Positions 35,565-44,971 of a stretch of DNA of 64,000 bases are shown here, in pieces. Source of the stretch: Fictibacillus arsenicus. GTDB taxonomy: Bacteria; Bacillota; Bacilli; Bacillales; Fictibacillaceae. The stretch's first letter is position 1, and the number at the start of each line of letters is the position of its first letter. The position numbers and the translations under genes were made by a program. The DNA lies in the NCBI RefSeq assembly GCF_001642935.1, contig NZ_CP016761.1, positions 3,968,001 through 4,032,000 of the forward strand, written 5' to 3'. Below the pieces are notes generated by a model. It ran no database searches and was not told the origin of the DNA. It was given only the letters and a program-made list of their open reading frames with translations.

Positions 35565-36428
35565 ATGACAAAAAATGAATCTACCAATTTCGTGTTGCAT
35601 GCAAAAAGTGAACAGTTTTACTGGGAAGGGATTGGTCAATTGTCTCTTAAAACATTCTTTAATGGTAAAGCCCATTATAAGACTAACAAAGGCTTTTTTG
35701 CTGTTGAAGAGAATAGATACCTTCTCCTCAATGAGGGTGAATACACTATATCAATTGATGAACCTAAAGTTGTAGAATCCTTTTGTCTTTTCTTTAAAGA
35801 TGGGTTTGCAGAAGAAGTCTTTCATTCCTTAAAAGAAACAAATGATCGTCTTCTAAGCGATCCGTTTAAGGATACAAGTTCTATTGGTTTTTTTGAAAAA
35901 ACCTATCATAAAAATAATACTCTATCTTCTCAACTGGAAAATTTTATGCAGATATTACCAAGTCTTGAGATTGATTCCGTTGGTTATGAGGAACAATTTC
36001 ATAAGATAATGTATTCTATTTTGAATGAACACTTTAATACATATAAAGAAATTGAATCATTACATGCAATTCGTAATTCTACACGTGAAGAATTATATAG
36101 AAGGGTAAGTATTGCACATGATTATATTAGATCATATTTTAATCAACCTATAAAACTAGATGAAGTTGCTAGAGTTGCTTGTTTATCACCTAACCATTTA
36201 TTAAGAACTTACAATCAAATATACGGTAGAACACCTCATCAGCATATTTCAGAATTTAGAATACAAAAAGCAAAGCAACTATTATCAAAAGCAGATAAAA
36301 ATATGACTGATATAACCTTTATACTTGGATTTCAAAACCCTGTGTCCTTTAGTAAAATGTTTAAACAACATGTTGGTATATCTCCTATAGAATATCGAAA
36401 AAAGGTGATATTGGATAAGAAAAATTAG
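35565..36428 (+). CDS. AraC-family transcriptional regulator
   Basis: 287 residues. N-terminal cupin-like ligand domain (about 1-150) and C-terminal AraC HTH pair (about 185-283: LDEVARVACLSPNHLLRTYN; MTDITFILGFQNPVSFSKMF; GISPIEYRK). Probably controls the VOC gene 52 nt downstream on the same strand. The two genes are noticeably more AT-rich than the core genes around them and lie between two rlmH-end sequences, suggesting acquisition. Effector unknown. Confidence 0.87.
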   Translation: MTKNESTNFVLHAKSEQFYWEGIGQLSLKTFFNGKAHYKTNKGFFAVEENRYLLLNEGEYTISIDEPKVVESFCLFFKDGFAEEVFHSLKETNDRLLSDPFKDTSSIGFFEKTYHKNNTLSSQLENFMQILPSLEIDSVGYEEQFHKIMYSILNEHFNTYKEIESLHAIRNSTREELYRRVSIAHDYIRSYFNQPIKLDEVARVACLSPNHLLRTYNQIYGRTPHQHISEFRIQKAKQLLSKADKNMTDITFILGFQNPVSFSKMFKQHVGISPIEYRKKVILDKKN

Positions 36429-36480
36429 AGGAAATTATTTATGCTTATAATGAATAGATATTTGAAAGGAGAATTGTAAT

Positions 36481-36858
36481 ATGGAAATGACAATGGTTCA
36501 AAAAGTTGGACAGATTGGTGTACCTGTTAAAGACTTGAATAGAGCATTAGATTTTTATAAAGAGAAATTAGGTCTATCCCTTTTATTTAACACTGATAGT
36601 ATGGCATTCTTTGAATGTAACGGGTTGCGGCTAATGTTATCACTACCTGAAAAAGATGAATTCGCCCATTCAAGTTCAGTTATTTATTTTCATGTAACTA
36701 ATATTAAAGATACTTATGAACACTTAGTAGCTAAAGAAGTTATCTTTATTGATGAACCACATGTTGTAGCGAAAATGGGACAAACAGAAACATGGATGGT
36801 ATTTTTTAAAGATACAGAAGATAATACTCATGCATTTATGAGTGAAGTACAAGTTTAA
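36481..36858 (+). CDS. VOC (glyoxalase/bleomycin-resistance) family protein
   Basis: 125 residues, two beta-alpha-beta-beta-beta modules: QIGVPVKDLNRALDFYKEKL GL start, SVIYFHVTNIKDTYEHL and the end TWMVFFKDTEDNTHAFMSEV. Metal-dependent lyase, dioxygenase or ligand-binding protein; no substrate can be given. RBS AAAGGAG 9 nt before the ATG. Pairs with the AraC regulator; followed by a good terminator. Confidence 0.85.
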   Translation: MEMTMVQKVGQIGVPVKDLNRALDFYKEKLGLSLLFNTDSMAFFECNGLRLMLSLPEKDEFAHSSSVIYFHVTNIKDTYEHLVAKEVIFIDEPHVVAKMGQTETWMVFFKDTEDNTHAFMSEVQV

Positions 36859-36866
36859 GAAAACCA

Positions 36867-36907
36867 AAAGGAGACCTTCTAAATAACACGAACGGTCTCC
36901 TTAATTT
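36867..36907 (+). terminator. Terminator of the AraC/VOC unit
   Basis: GGAGACC/GGTCTCC stem with 17-nt loop, followed by TTAATTT. Confidence 0.75.
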
Positions 36908-36964
36908 AAATTAGCCTTTTTAATACTTCTTTATCCAGAGTTACTTCTACTCTCTGGTTTACCA

Positions 36965-37444
36965 CTATTTGTGGTACGGTTCATTCCGATTAATCCGAAA
37001 TGCCCTGTAAATCTGCTCAACTAAAACAAGTTTCATAAGCTGGTGCGGATACGTAATTTTTCCGAATGAAATTTTCTCATTAGCCCGCTTCATCACGGCT
37101 TCACTAAGTCCTAGAGAACCTCCGATAACGAATGCCACTTTACTCTTCCCGTACGTCGCCAGCTTATCTAGGTTTTCGGCAAGATCTTCTGAAGAAACTG
37201 CTTTTCCCTCAATTGCCATTGCAATGACATGAACATCTTGCCCGATTTTTGCTAAGATCCGTTCACCTTCTGCATTTTTCACCATGATCATTTCCTGGTC
37301 ACTTAATGTTTCAGGTGCTTTTTCATCGGGAACTTCTATAATATCTATCTTTGCGTATGGTCCAAGCCTTTTTAAGTATTCGTCTATTCCTTGTTTTAAG
37401 TATTTTTCTTTTAGCTTCCCTACGGAAACAATTGATATATTCAC
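36965..37444 (-). CDS. rlmH: 23S rRNA pseudouridine-1915 N3-methyltransferase
   Basis: 159 residues, full length for RlmH. SPOUT-knot features: [20 protein letters not shown] (SAM site), [20 protein letters not shown] and the ending [15 protein letters not shown]. Methylates m3-pseudouridine 1915 in helix 69. In Staphylococcus the 3' end of this gene is the SCC integration site; an 18/20 copy of the last 20 bases lies 1.5 kb downstream here. Confidence 0.96.
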   Translation of the reverse strand: MNISIVSVGKLKEKYLKQGIDEYLKRLGPYAKIDIIEVPDEKAPETLSDQEMIMVKNAEGERILAKIGQDVHVIAMAIEGKAVSSEDLAENLDKLATYGKSKVAFVIGGSLGLSEAVMKRANEKISFGKITYPHQLMKLVLVEQIYRAFRINRNEPYHK

Positions 37445-37525
37445 TTGTTGAAAACTCCTTTTCGCAATAAGTTATCCCCAGAACTTATCCACATATGCAC
37501 AATTAAGCCCATATATTGTAGGCGT

Positions 37526-37690
37526 TCATATGTTCGATACTTTATATACACCTGGTTCATTACAGTATTCACACGTTGTTGATAACTCATCTTTTCCTGT
37601 TAATAACGCGACAACTGGTGCTGTTTCAAACTCATCCACAATGATGTCAATCGCAAGCTCAGCATGCTCTCTGCAACAAATAATATTCAT
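37526..37690 (-). CDS. Small CxxH/CxxC protein (YyzF-like)
   Basis: 54 residues with a CREH motif near the N-terminus and CEYC near residue 40, a probable zinc-binding pair. B. subtilis has a similar small gene (yyzF) between htrC and rlmH, in the same context. Function unknown. Start ATG 37690 has AAGGAG 9 nt upstream; an in-frame upstream codon precedes the RBS. Confidence 0.78.
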   Translation of the reverse strand: MNIICCREHAELAIDIIVDEFETAPVVALLTGKDELSTTCEYCNEPGVYKVSNI

Positions 37691-37802
37691 TTCACCATTC
37701 TCCTTACTTATCCACAATTCTCTATCTTACACTACCGAATTCTTTGTCTTCTGTAAACGAAATACATGTAAAAAGTTGTCCACATATAGCGCTTTGTGTT
37801 CA

Positions 37803-37838
37803 AAATAAAAACAGGGGGTAGTTCACCCCCTGTTTTTA
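37803..37838 (-). terminator. htrC terminator
   Basis: AAACAGGGGGTGAA / CCCCCTGTTTTT hairpin overlapping the last bases of htrC. Confidence 0.9.
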
Positions 37839-39044
37839 TGTTTGCTTACCTAATTCAACTTTAGCTGATTGTTTTTTACCATCTCGATAGAAGACGACTT
37901 CGACTTCTTCGCCGATTTTAGTCTTTGTATAAAGGAATTTACGAAGTGCTATAGGATCATTGATCTTTTCGCCGTCCATTTCAACGATAACATCCATTTC
38001 TTTTATACCAGCCCGAGCTGCAGGAGATGTTGGTGTGATCTCCATGACTACGATGCCGCCTTTAACACTCTCTGGAATCTTTAATGTCTGTTCACGATGA
38101 TAGGTGTTAACTTGAGAAAGAGGGATAATATTTACTCCTAAGAATGGTCTTCGGACTTCTCCATACTTTTCAAGATCTTCAATAATGGGCCTTGCTACAT
38201 CAGACGGGATCGCAAAACCAATTCCTTCTACTTCCTGCTGAGCAATTTTTGAGGAATTAATCCCAATTACCTGTCCAGCTATATTGATCAGCGCTCCTCC
38301 GCTGTTTCCGGGGTTAATCGCTGCATCAGTCTGAATAACTTCTGCCTGCCAGTCAGGGTTCCCATCTTGGTCTAAGTCTACAGGAATCGATCGGTCGGCA
38401 CTTGAGACAATTCCTTGGGTGACTGAACCAGGGAAGTTGCCTAGAGGGTTTCCGATTGCAATTGCCGGTTCCCCTCGTTTTAAGTCACCAGATGTACCAA
38501 ACTCAGCTACATCCTTGATCTTGCTTCCATCGATTTCTACAACCGCTAAGTCCATTAAAGGATCTGTACCGCGAAGTGTTCCTTTAAGCTTTGTTCCATT
38601 GCTTAAAGTGATTTCGATCTGGCTTGCATCAGCTACCACATGGTCGTTCGTTACAACATATGCTTTATTGCCTTCTTTTTTATAAATAACTCCTGACCCA
38701 GTACCGGCTGGCTGCTGGCTCCAAAAATCGGTTTGCTGAATGTTCACCACTTCTACCACTGCATCTGATGCTTTGTCTACCGCATCGGTTACGTTTGTAG
38801 TAAGATCAACATCCATGTTTCTCTCAATCGCGTTTTCATTAGCACCAAGACCGTTTTCCTCTTCATTTGAAGGATACAGGTTATCCGGAAGCAAACCGGC
38901 GCCTCCCAATGCTGGCACTGTAAATAATACAAGCAAACCGCCTAGAATCGCTCCTAGCAAAGCTGGTAGAAACTTTCCTCCACGGTTTCCCTTTTGTCGA
39001 GATGAGGATTCATGATCTCCATCATAATAACCCATGTAAGTCAT
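37836..39044 (-). CDS. htrC: HtrA-like membrane serine protease with PDZ domain
   Basis: 402 residues. Cytoplasmic N-terminus, one membrane anchor (PALLGAILGGLLVLFTVPAL), trypsin-like domain with His (VVTNDHVV), Asp (DLAVVEI) and Ser (INPGNSGGALI), then one PDZ domain (GIVVMEITPTSPAARAGI). Quality-control protease on the outer face of the membrane; the gene regularly follows walJ in Bacillus. Start ATG 39044 follows AAAGGAACGGTG; an upstream ATG at 39080 has no RBS. Confidence 0.94.
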   Translation of the reverse strand: MTYMGYYDGDHESSSRQKGNRGGKFLPALLGAILGGLLVLFTVPALGGAGLLPDNLYPSNEEENGLGANENAIERNMDVDLTTNVTDAVDKASDAVVEVVNIQQTDFWSQQPAGTGSGVIYKKEGNKAYVVTNDHVVADASQIEITLSNGTKLKGTLRGTDPLMDLAVVEIDGSKIKDVAEFGTSGDLKRGEPAIAIGNPLGNFPGSVTQGIVSSADRSIPVDLDQDGNPDWQAEVIQTDAAINPGNSGGALINIAGQVIGINSSKIAQQEVEGIGFAIPSDVARPIIEDLEKYGEVRRPFLGVNIIPLSQVNTYHREQTLKIPESVKGGIVVMEITPTSPAARAGIKEMDVIVEMDGEKINDPIALRKFLYTKTKIGEEVEVVFYRDGKKQSAKVELGKQT

Positions 39045-39192
39045 CACCGTTCCTTTCAACAATGAAGTGTTCGAATTCATAACCCATTATAAGTAATAAG
39101 TCCTTAAATTATGGACATTTTGGGTTATTTTTCATAATTTCCCACACTTATTGTTATTTCCTGAAACGGTTTACTTTAAACAAGTAAGTTAT

Positions 39193-39990
39193 TTAAACGA
39201 CTGCCAGCTTTGTTGGCTGACTGGCATCTGTATCATGTAAAAAGACTTGATCTCCAGTCAAGATATCATGGGTTTTCAATGTTTGTTCAACTGCAAGTCG
39301 TGCGATGTCTTTCATGTTGTTATCTTTGCTTAGATGAGCTAAATATATATGTTTAGTGCCGTCACCAATTACATCAGCTAGAGCATGTCCGCAATCTTCG
39401 TTCGAGATATGTCCATGGTCTCCTAGAATACGGCGCTTAATGTTCCATGGGTATCTCCCCATCATAAGCATATTAATATCGTGATTGGATTCGATAACAA
39501 GAGAATGACTGTCGCGGATAATGCCTTTCATACGGTCGCTTACATACCCTGTATCCGTCATAAGAGCAAGCTTCCTGCCGTTATGATGAAAAACATAGAA
39601 CATCGGCTCCGCAGCGTCATGAGACACGCCAAATGACTCTACCTCGAGGTCATTAAACGTTTTGACCGTTTCCATCTCAAACTCAAACTTCTGTTCCGTA
39701 TTCACTTCCCCAATTAATCCGTTCATCGCGTTCCAAGTATTTTTATTTGCATAGATTGGAAGCTTAAACTTTCTGGCCAGGACACCCAGCCCTTTTATAT
39801 GGTCGCTGTGTTCATGAGTGACTAAAATACCGTCAATATCTCCTACTTCTCCACAAGCGGCTTTTTCAAAAAGAATCTGTATCTGCTTGGCGCTCAGTCC
39901 AGCGTCAACAAGCAGTCTTGTTTTCTCTGTTTCTACGTAAATCGCATTCCCCGAGCTCCCGCTGGCGAGAACACTGAATTTTAAACTCAT
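39193..39990 (-). CDS. walJ: WalJ metallo-beta-lactamase-fold hydrolase
   Basis: 265 residues. Metal-binding [22 protein letters not shown] and [13 protein letters not shown]. Last gene of the walRKHIJ operon; a 5'-to-3' exonuclease-type MBL protein implicated in coordinating replication with division. Start ATG 39990 has AAAGGAAC; the longer frame overlaps walI and has no RBS. Confidence 0.93.
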   Translation of the reverse strand: MSLKFSVLASGSSGNAIYVETEKTRLLVDAGLSAKQIQILFEKAACGEVGDIDGILVTHEHSDHIKGLGVLARKFKLPIYANKNTWNAMNGLIGEVNTEQKFEFEMETVKTFNDLEVESFGVSHDAAEPMFYVFHHNGRKLALMTDTGYVSDRMKGIIRDSHSLVIESNHDINMLMMGRYPWNIKRRILGDHGHISNEDCGHALADVIGDGTKHIYLAHLSKDNNMKDIARLAVEQTLKTHDILTGDQVFLHDTDASQPTKLAVV

Positions 39991-40006
39991 AACCGCATGT
40001 TCCTTT

Positions 40007-40852
40007 CTACTCCTCTTTTTCAGATAAAACTTGAATGGAACTGTCAGTTGCATTGACTAAATATTGTCCTTTTTCGGTTTCAATAAACCATGTTGGGGCA
40101 TACACTTGAAGGTCGCCGATTGCTACAAGACTGTAATATCCAAGCTGAATATCATGAATTTTATGACCCTTTTTTAAATGTGAAGTATCCAAAATGCGTT
40201 CTAATGCTTTTTTAGGAGTAATGATTTCTTGATATCCTCCCTGACGCATAATATTTAGATAGGTTTGGGTGAATTTAGATAAATTTCCTTTTTCATCGAG
40301 TTCAAATTTTATCATTCCATTCGGAGCTTGATAATCTAGCTCTGAGCCTTCAAGTTTTTCAAAATTAGAAGAATTGTAAAATATCGGTTTCTCAAAATAG
40401 TTCTGATTGAACCAAATGATATTTTGCTCTTTATCCCATTTAAAGTACGTATAATCCTTACCGCGTGTAACGTTCTCTTCTAAAAACTTTTCCAGCTCTG
40501 CAATCAGATCTTTTGTATCTTTTTTAGGCAGATTAAGCGGTTTGGTTAACGCATAATGAAGTGTAATATCTGTACTAACTTCCTCTTCAAGGCTAATGGC
40601 TTTCGAATCCAGTTCCTTTTCTTCCTCAGTAAACTCATAACGCTGTGCACTGATTAAGGTTTGTTTATCTTTATACTTAGGAATTTTATCCTGATAAGCT
40701 ATGTTACTAATCGCGAGCTTTTCCTCAATCGGTTGTTCTGATAGGTACTCAATATTGTTTAAATCATTTTTTAAATAAAGCTGATACCCCAAAAACAAAT
40801 TCAAGACAAGGAAGGTTAGGATAAAGATGCTTTTTGTTTTCTTCCAATCCAA
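40007..40852 (-). CDS. walI: WalI regulator of WalK
   Basis: 281 residues: one N-terminal membrane helix ([20 protein letters not shown]) and an extracellular YycI domain. Works with WalH to restrain the WalK kinase at the membrane. Start is TTG immediately after the walH stop TAA, with AGGAAGGG 6 nt upstream, so translation is coupled. Confidence 0.92.
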   Translation of the reverse strand: MDWKKTKSIFILTFLVLNLFLGYQLYLKNDLNNIEYLSEQPIEEKLAISNIAYQDKIPKYKDKQTLISAQRYEFTEEEKELDSKAISLEEEVSTDITLHYALTKPLNLPKKDTKDLIAELEKFLEENVTRGKDYTYFKWDKEQNIIWFNQNYFEKPIFYNSSNFEKLEGSELDYQAPNGMIKFELDEKGNLSKFTQTYLNIMRQGGYQEIITPKKALERILDTSHLKKGHKIHDIQLGYYSLVAIGDLQVYAPTWFIETEKGQYLVNATDSSIQVLSEKEE

Positions 40853-42232
40853 TTAAAACCCTTCCTCTCTGTCTTCTTTAAATGTTAATTGAACCCAGCC
40901 CGTTGTTTCATAGTTTATGAACCAGCGTGGAACGAGCGTATAAAGGGTTTCATGCTTTTCCATTGTATATCCGATGCGTATATCGTAAACGTTATTCGTG
41001 TTAAATTCTGACTCAATCAGTTCTTTGACCTCTTTTCCCGATGGAAGCGTGACTTCTGCCTCGGAAGAAGGTATTTCGTTTAAATAAAGCTGGATCATGG
41101 ACCGGTTATATTCTTGAAGTTCACTATAATTCCACTTCAGACTCATGTGCATGTTTGAATCAAGGACAGGCAAATTCTCCACAAACAGCCAAAACTTCGT
41201 CTCTGTCCCTATTACATCTGATAGGATGTATGGATTTCCCCATCCTGCATGTGTATTGATGTATTTAATTGATTGTGAAAGGGGAGATGTTACCGTTGGA
41301 TTTGTATTGGACAAACCTGCAAAGCTTTTATATGAAAAGCGGTTTTGCTGGGTATTGACTACCATCGCTGCTGTTCCATCTGCATAAGTTATTTGATTGT
41401 CAGTGGTAGCACTTTTTACCGCTAAAGGGTCTTTAAAAAGTGCTTTTTTATACTTTTCATAAGTATCTTGGTTAGGAGCATTAGAGATATAGTTATACTT
41501 GTTAAGCTGAATTCTTTCAGACGGAAAATAAAATCTCTTCTTAATCTCACTTTGGCCATTATCTTTTCGTTCTTCGATATCATAGGTGATATAAGGAACG
41601 AGTTCACCTTTTTCAATGTTGCTATTCATCCCTTTTATAAATGGGATGAGAGCATTATTTAATGCTTTAATTTTTTGTATTTTTTTTGGATAATAAGATA
41701 CGAGATATCCTTCTATTCCATCTGTATCTTTATCTTGGTATAGAAAAACTCTGTCTACATTTTGAGGTCCTTTAGCGGAATCAAATTTGAATACACCTTT
41801 ATAGATTACCTGAGACATGCGTGCGGGATAAATAACTTCAATGTAAGTATTATTTACGCCAATCTTTTCATCCGGATCAAAAGTGTCCTTTTTGTCTGTA
41901 ACGATCGTAAATTTTGTATCCTTCAAACCTCTATGAAATTCCTCTATGATCGAACTCGCTTCAGCTCCATATAACTGACTGCCCTTATGATAAATAACTT
42001 GAGTAGGTCTAACTACGTCTGTAAGTTCTTTCTCGTCTGCTACTTCTTGTTTTTTAACCGTTCTGGCATCTTCTATAATGGAGTAGCTTGGCTTGAACGT
42101 CCAGAGACTCCAAGTCAGGACAAGACTTAATAAAATTAACACTGTTAACGTGATAGATTTAATAAGTTCATAGTTTTCACGGAAAAAATTTATGATTTTT
42201 CTGGCATGTGTAATCCATTTCAACCAGTTCAT
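40853..42232 (-). CDS. walH: WalH regulator of WalK
   Basis: 459 residues: N-terminal membrane helix (SITLTVLILLSLVLTWSLW) then a large extracellular YycH domain. Inhibits WalK together with WalI. ATG overlaps the walK stop by 4 nt. Confidence 0.92.
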   Translation of the reverse strand: MNWLKWITHARKIINFFRENYELIKSITLTVLILLSLVLTWSLWTFKPSYSIIEDARTVKKQEVADEKELTDVVRPTQVIYHKGSQLYGAEASSIIEEFHRGLKDTKFTIVTDKKDTFDPDEKIGVNNTYIEVIYPARMSQVIYKGVFKFDSAKGPQNVDRVFLYQDKDTDGIEGYLVSYYPKKIQKIKALNNALIPFIKGMNSNIEKGELVPYITYDIEERKDNGQSEIKKRFYFPSERIQLNKYNYISNAPNQDTYEKYKKALFKDPLAVKSATTDNQITYADGTAAMVVNTQQNRFSYKSFAGLSNTNPTVTSPLSQSIKYINTHAGWGNPYILSDVIGTETKFWLFVENLPVLDSNMHMSLKWNYSELQEYNRSMIQLYLNEIPSSEAEVTLPSGKEVKELIESEFNTNNVYDIRIGYTMEKHETLYTLVPRWFINYETTGWVQLTFKEDREEGF

Positions 42233-44067
42233 CGCTGCCCCTCCTTAACTTTTCTTAAAGGAAGAGTAAAATGTATTGTCGTTCCTTGTCCCCATTCACT
42301 CTCAGCCCAAATGTCTCCTCCATGTGCTAAAACAATTTCTTTTGCGATCGCAAGACCGAGTCCCGTACCACCAAGGTCTCTAGAACGAGCTCGGTCGACA
42401 CGGAAAAAACGGTCAAAGATTTTCGATACATTATTCTTCGGAATTCCAACACCCTCGTCAGAAATGCTTACTTTTACTTTTCTGCCGATGATAGTCACAG
42501 ATGCGGTTATCGTACCCCCTTCAGGAGAGTACTTCATTGCATTAGAAATAATATTATCCAGAACCTGAGTCATTTTATCAGTATCTAACTGAACAGGTAT
42601 CACACTGTCAGGAAAGGAGCGAGATAATACAATGTTCTCTTTTTCAAGCATCTCAAAACGCTCAATAATACCATCAAGGAATTCTACTAAATCAATTTCA
42701 CGGAAGTTAAAACGATAGTCTTTACTGTCCATTTTTGATAACTGAAGCAAATCTGTAACGAGACGGATCATACGCTCTGTTTCGTTTTGAGTCACCTCTA
42801 AAAAGCGCGGTGCGATGTTTTCATCCTGCCATGCACCATCCGCAAGAGCTTCCAGATAACTCCTCATCGTAGTAAGCGGTGTTCTTAATTCATGTGATAC
42901 GTTAAAAACGAACTCTCTTCTTTCATTATCAATCTGCTCTTGTTCCGTAACATCATGCAATACACAAATTAGACCGTTAATCGGCCCATCGTCTTTTTGA
43001 ATGGTTGAAAAGTTTGCCCGGACAACATAATGAAGATCCTCTGTACTGAAATCGAGAAGCATGGATTCATATTCGTTATAGAGCTCTTCCCACGTGTAAT
43101 TTGTATTTAATCGCAATAGCTCCATTAGTGATGTGCCAAGAGCGTTTTGTCTTGAAATATTCAACATTTCTTCTGCACGGTCATTCATTAGAATGATTGC
43201 TCCATCTCGGTCGGTTGCAATTACTCCATCTGTCATATAGGTTAGGACCGAACGAAGCTTTCTTCTTTCACTCTCTGTAATAGCTGTCGCTTCCTGAAGC
43301 TTTTTCGTTAGGTTATTGAACGTCATGGCCAGCTGGCCGATTTCATCATCTCCGTAGAGCTGTACTTTACGAGAAAAGTCGCCTCTTGCCATCACGAGGG
43401 CTTGTTTTCTCATATCTGCCATCGGACGCGTAATCGTGCGCGCCAAAAAGACACCGAGAAGTCCCGTAATAATAAGTGCGATTACAGTTCCGGTAACCAA
43501 AATATTATTAATTCGCTGGATTTGTTTAAAAATACTCTCTATGGAAGCTTCTAAGTAAATCGCGCCAATTGTTGACCCGGTATCATCATTTATTATCGGC
43601 TTGGCTAAGACCATCACACGCTCTCCTCCAGAAAGCATGATCTCGTCATCCATGGTTCCTTCAAGTGCTAATTTAATTTTTGGGTTGAAGCTGATCTGTC
43701 CAACTAATCTTTGATTGCTACTTGCAAGGACAACTCCTTCTTTATTTAAAACCTGGACTTCTTTCTCCTCAAATTCCTCGTCAATTAACGCTTGAATATC
43801 CTGTTCAAGCGTTTTGACATCTTCTTCATTCTCTTCATTTTCCGCTTTCAAATCTTCGTAGCTCTTTTCGTCCTTCATTTTCTGCTCAATATTAAACTCC
43901 AGCAAATTCACTCTGTCATAAAGTGATTTTGTGAAGTTCTGCCGCAGATCAGTCTCTAAATTGTTAATAAAATAGACGCTGATCACCTGCATGGCTATTA
44001 ATATAAGCAAAACATAAATCAATACGAATTTAACATGTATTGATTTAAAAAAATTGACTTTATCCAT
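42229..44067 (-). CDS. walK: WalK cell-wall sensor histidine kinase
   Basis: 612 residues: TM1 (13-34), extracytoplasmic PAS-like domain (35-180), TM2 (187-209), HAMP (210-262), cytoplasmic PAS (265-375), HisKA with His392 in NVSHELRTPL, HATPase with DEGVGIPKNNVSKIF and GGTGLGLAIAKEI. Essential kinase that senses peptidoglycan turnover and phosphorylates WalR. Starts 5 nt after walR. Confidence 0.97.
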   Translation of the reverse strand: MDKVNFFKSIHVKFVLIYVLLILIAMQVISVYFINNLETDLRQNFTKSLYDRVNLLEFNIEQKMKDEKSYEDLKAENEENEEDVKTLEQDIQALIDEEFEEKEVQVLNKEGVVLASSNQRLVGQISFNPKIKLALEGTMDDEIMLSGGERVMVLAKPIINDDTGSTIGAIYLEASIESIFKQIQRINNILVTGTVIALIITGLLGVFLARTITRPMADMRKQALVMARGDFSRKVQLYGDDEIGQLAMTFNNLTKKLQEATAITESERRKLRSVLTYMTDGVIATDRDGAIILMNDRAEEMLNISRQNALGTSLMELLRLNTNYTWEELYNEYESMLLDFSTEDLHYVVRANFSTIQKDDGPINGLICVLHDVTEQEQIDNERREFVFNVSHELRTPLTTMRSYLEALADGAWQDENIAPRFLEVTQNETERMIRLVTDLLQLSKMDSKDYRFNFREIDLVEFLDGIIERFEMLEKENIVLSRSFPDSVIPVQLDTDKMTQVLDNIISNAMKYSPEGGTITASVTIIGRKVKVSISDEGVGIPKNNVSKIFDRFFRVDRARSRDLGGTGLGLAIAKEIVLAHGGDIWAESEWGQGTTIHFTLPLRKVKEGQR

Positions 44068-44072
44068 GATGA

Positions 44073-44777
44073 TTACTCCTGGTCAGGATTTCTTAGGTAA
44101 TACCCCACTCCGCGTCTAGTAATGATCCATAATGGGTGACTCGGATTGTCTTCCACTTTTTCACGCAGACGTCGAACCGTAACGTCCACAGTACGAACAT
44201 CACCAAAATAATCGTAGCCCCATACTGTCTGCAGCAAGTGTTCACGTGTCATTACTTGTCCGATATGTTTAGCTAAATAATGAAGCAGTTCAAACTCCCG
44301 GTGTGTCAGTTCGATCGTTTCTCCGCGCTTTGTAACAATATAAGCGTCAGGATGAATCGTAAGAGAACCAATGGTAATTTCGTTGTTCTCATCTACCTCG
44401 CGCTCAGATTCCTGCTGGTGCCGGCGAAGATTGGCTTTAACACGCGCGATCAGCTCTCGTGTACTGAATGGCTTCGTCACGTAATCGTCTGCACCAAGCT
44501 CAAGCCCAAGTACTTTATCTATTTCTGAATCTTTTGCAGTCAGCATAATAATCGGCATATCGTGTTTTTTGCGTATCTCACGGCATACTTCCATACCATC
44601 CTTTAATGGAAGCATGATATCGAGCAGAATCATGTCTGGCTTCTCTTTTTCAACCTTTTCCAGCGCATTGATGCCATCGTATGCACACATAACCGTGAAG
44701 CCTTCTTTTTCAAGATTAAACTGCAGAATATCTGCAATCGGTTTTTCATCATCCACAACGAGAATTTTCTTATCCAT
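44073..44777 (-). CDS. walR: WalR response regulator
   Basis: 234 residues: receiver domain with phospho-acceptor Asp53 ([12 protein letters not shown]) and OmpR-type winged helix ([31 protein letters not shown]). Controls autolysins and wall hydrolases at TGTWAH-N5-TGTWAH boxes; a box occurs at 46552. First gene of walRKHIJ. Confidence 0.97.
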   Translation of the reverse strand: MDKKILVVDDEKPIADILQFNLEKEGFTVMCAYDGINALEKVEKEKPDMILLDIMLPLKDGMEVCREIRKKHDMPIIMLTAKDSEIDKVLGLELGADDYVTKPFSTRELIARVKANLRRHQQESEREVDENNEITIGSLTIHPDAYIVTKRGETIELTHREFELLHYLAKHIGQVMTREHLLQTVWGYDYFGDVRTVDVTVRRLREKVEDNPSHPLWIITRRGVGYYLRNPDQE

Positions 44778-44922
44778 GGGAACGCTCCTTTTTCGGAAAC
44801 TCTATTTAATGTAAGCCTGATTGAATTTTGACTTTTAGTATTATATAAATTGCTGTATCTCTACTATTTTATCATAAGTGAAACTTTCTCCATAATACCG
44901 GGAAAACCTTTTAATTCAAATA

Positions 44923-44959
44923 AGAAAAACCTCCCAGGAAAAAATCTTTCCCAGGAGGC
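44923..44959 (-). terminator. Terminator of the M23 peptidase gene
   Basis: GCCTCCTGGGAAA/TTTCCTGGGAGG stem, then TTTTTCTT on the minus strand. Confidence 0.9.
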
Positions 44960-44971
44960 AATGCCTTATTT

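Noticed and set aside
35448-35675. 75-codon minus-strand ORF ending EPYHK
   Set aside because: Only the last few codons match RlmH; the upstream part is the complement of the AraC gene and its promoter region. Interpreted as an attachment-site-like remnant, not a gene.
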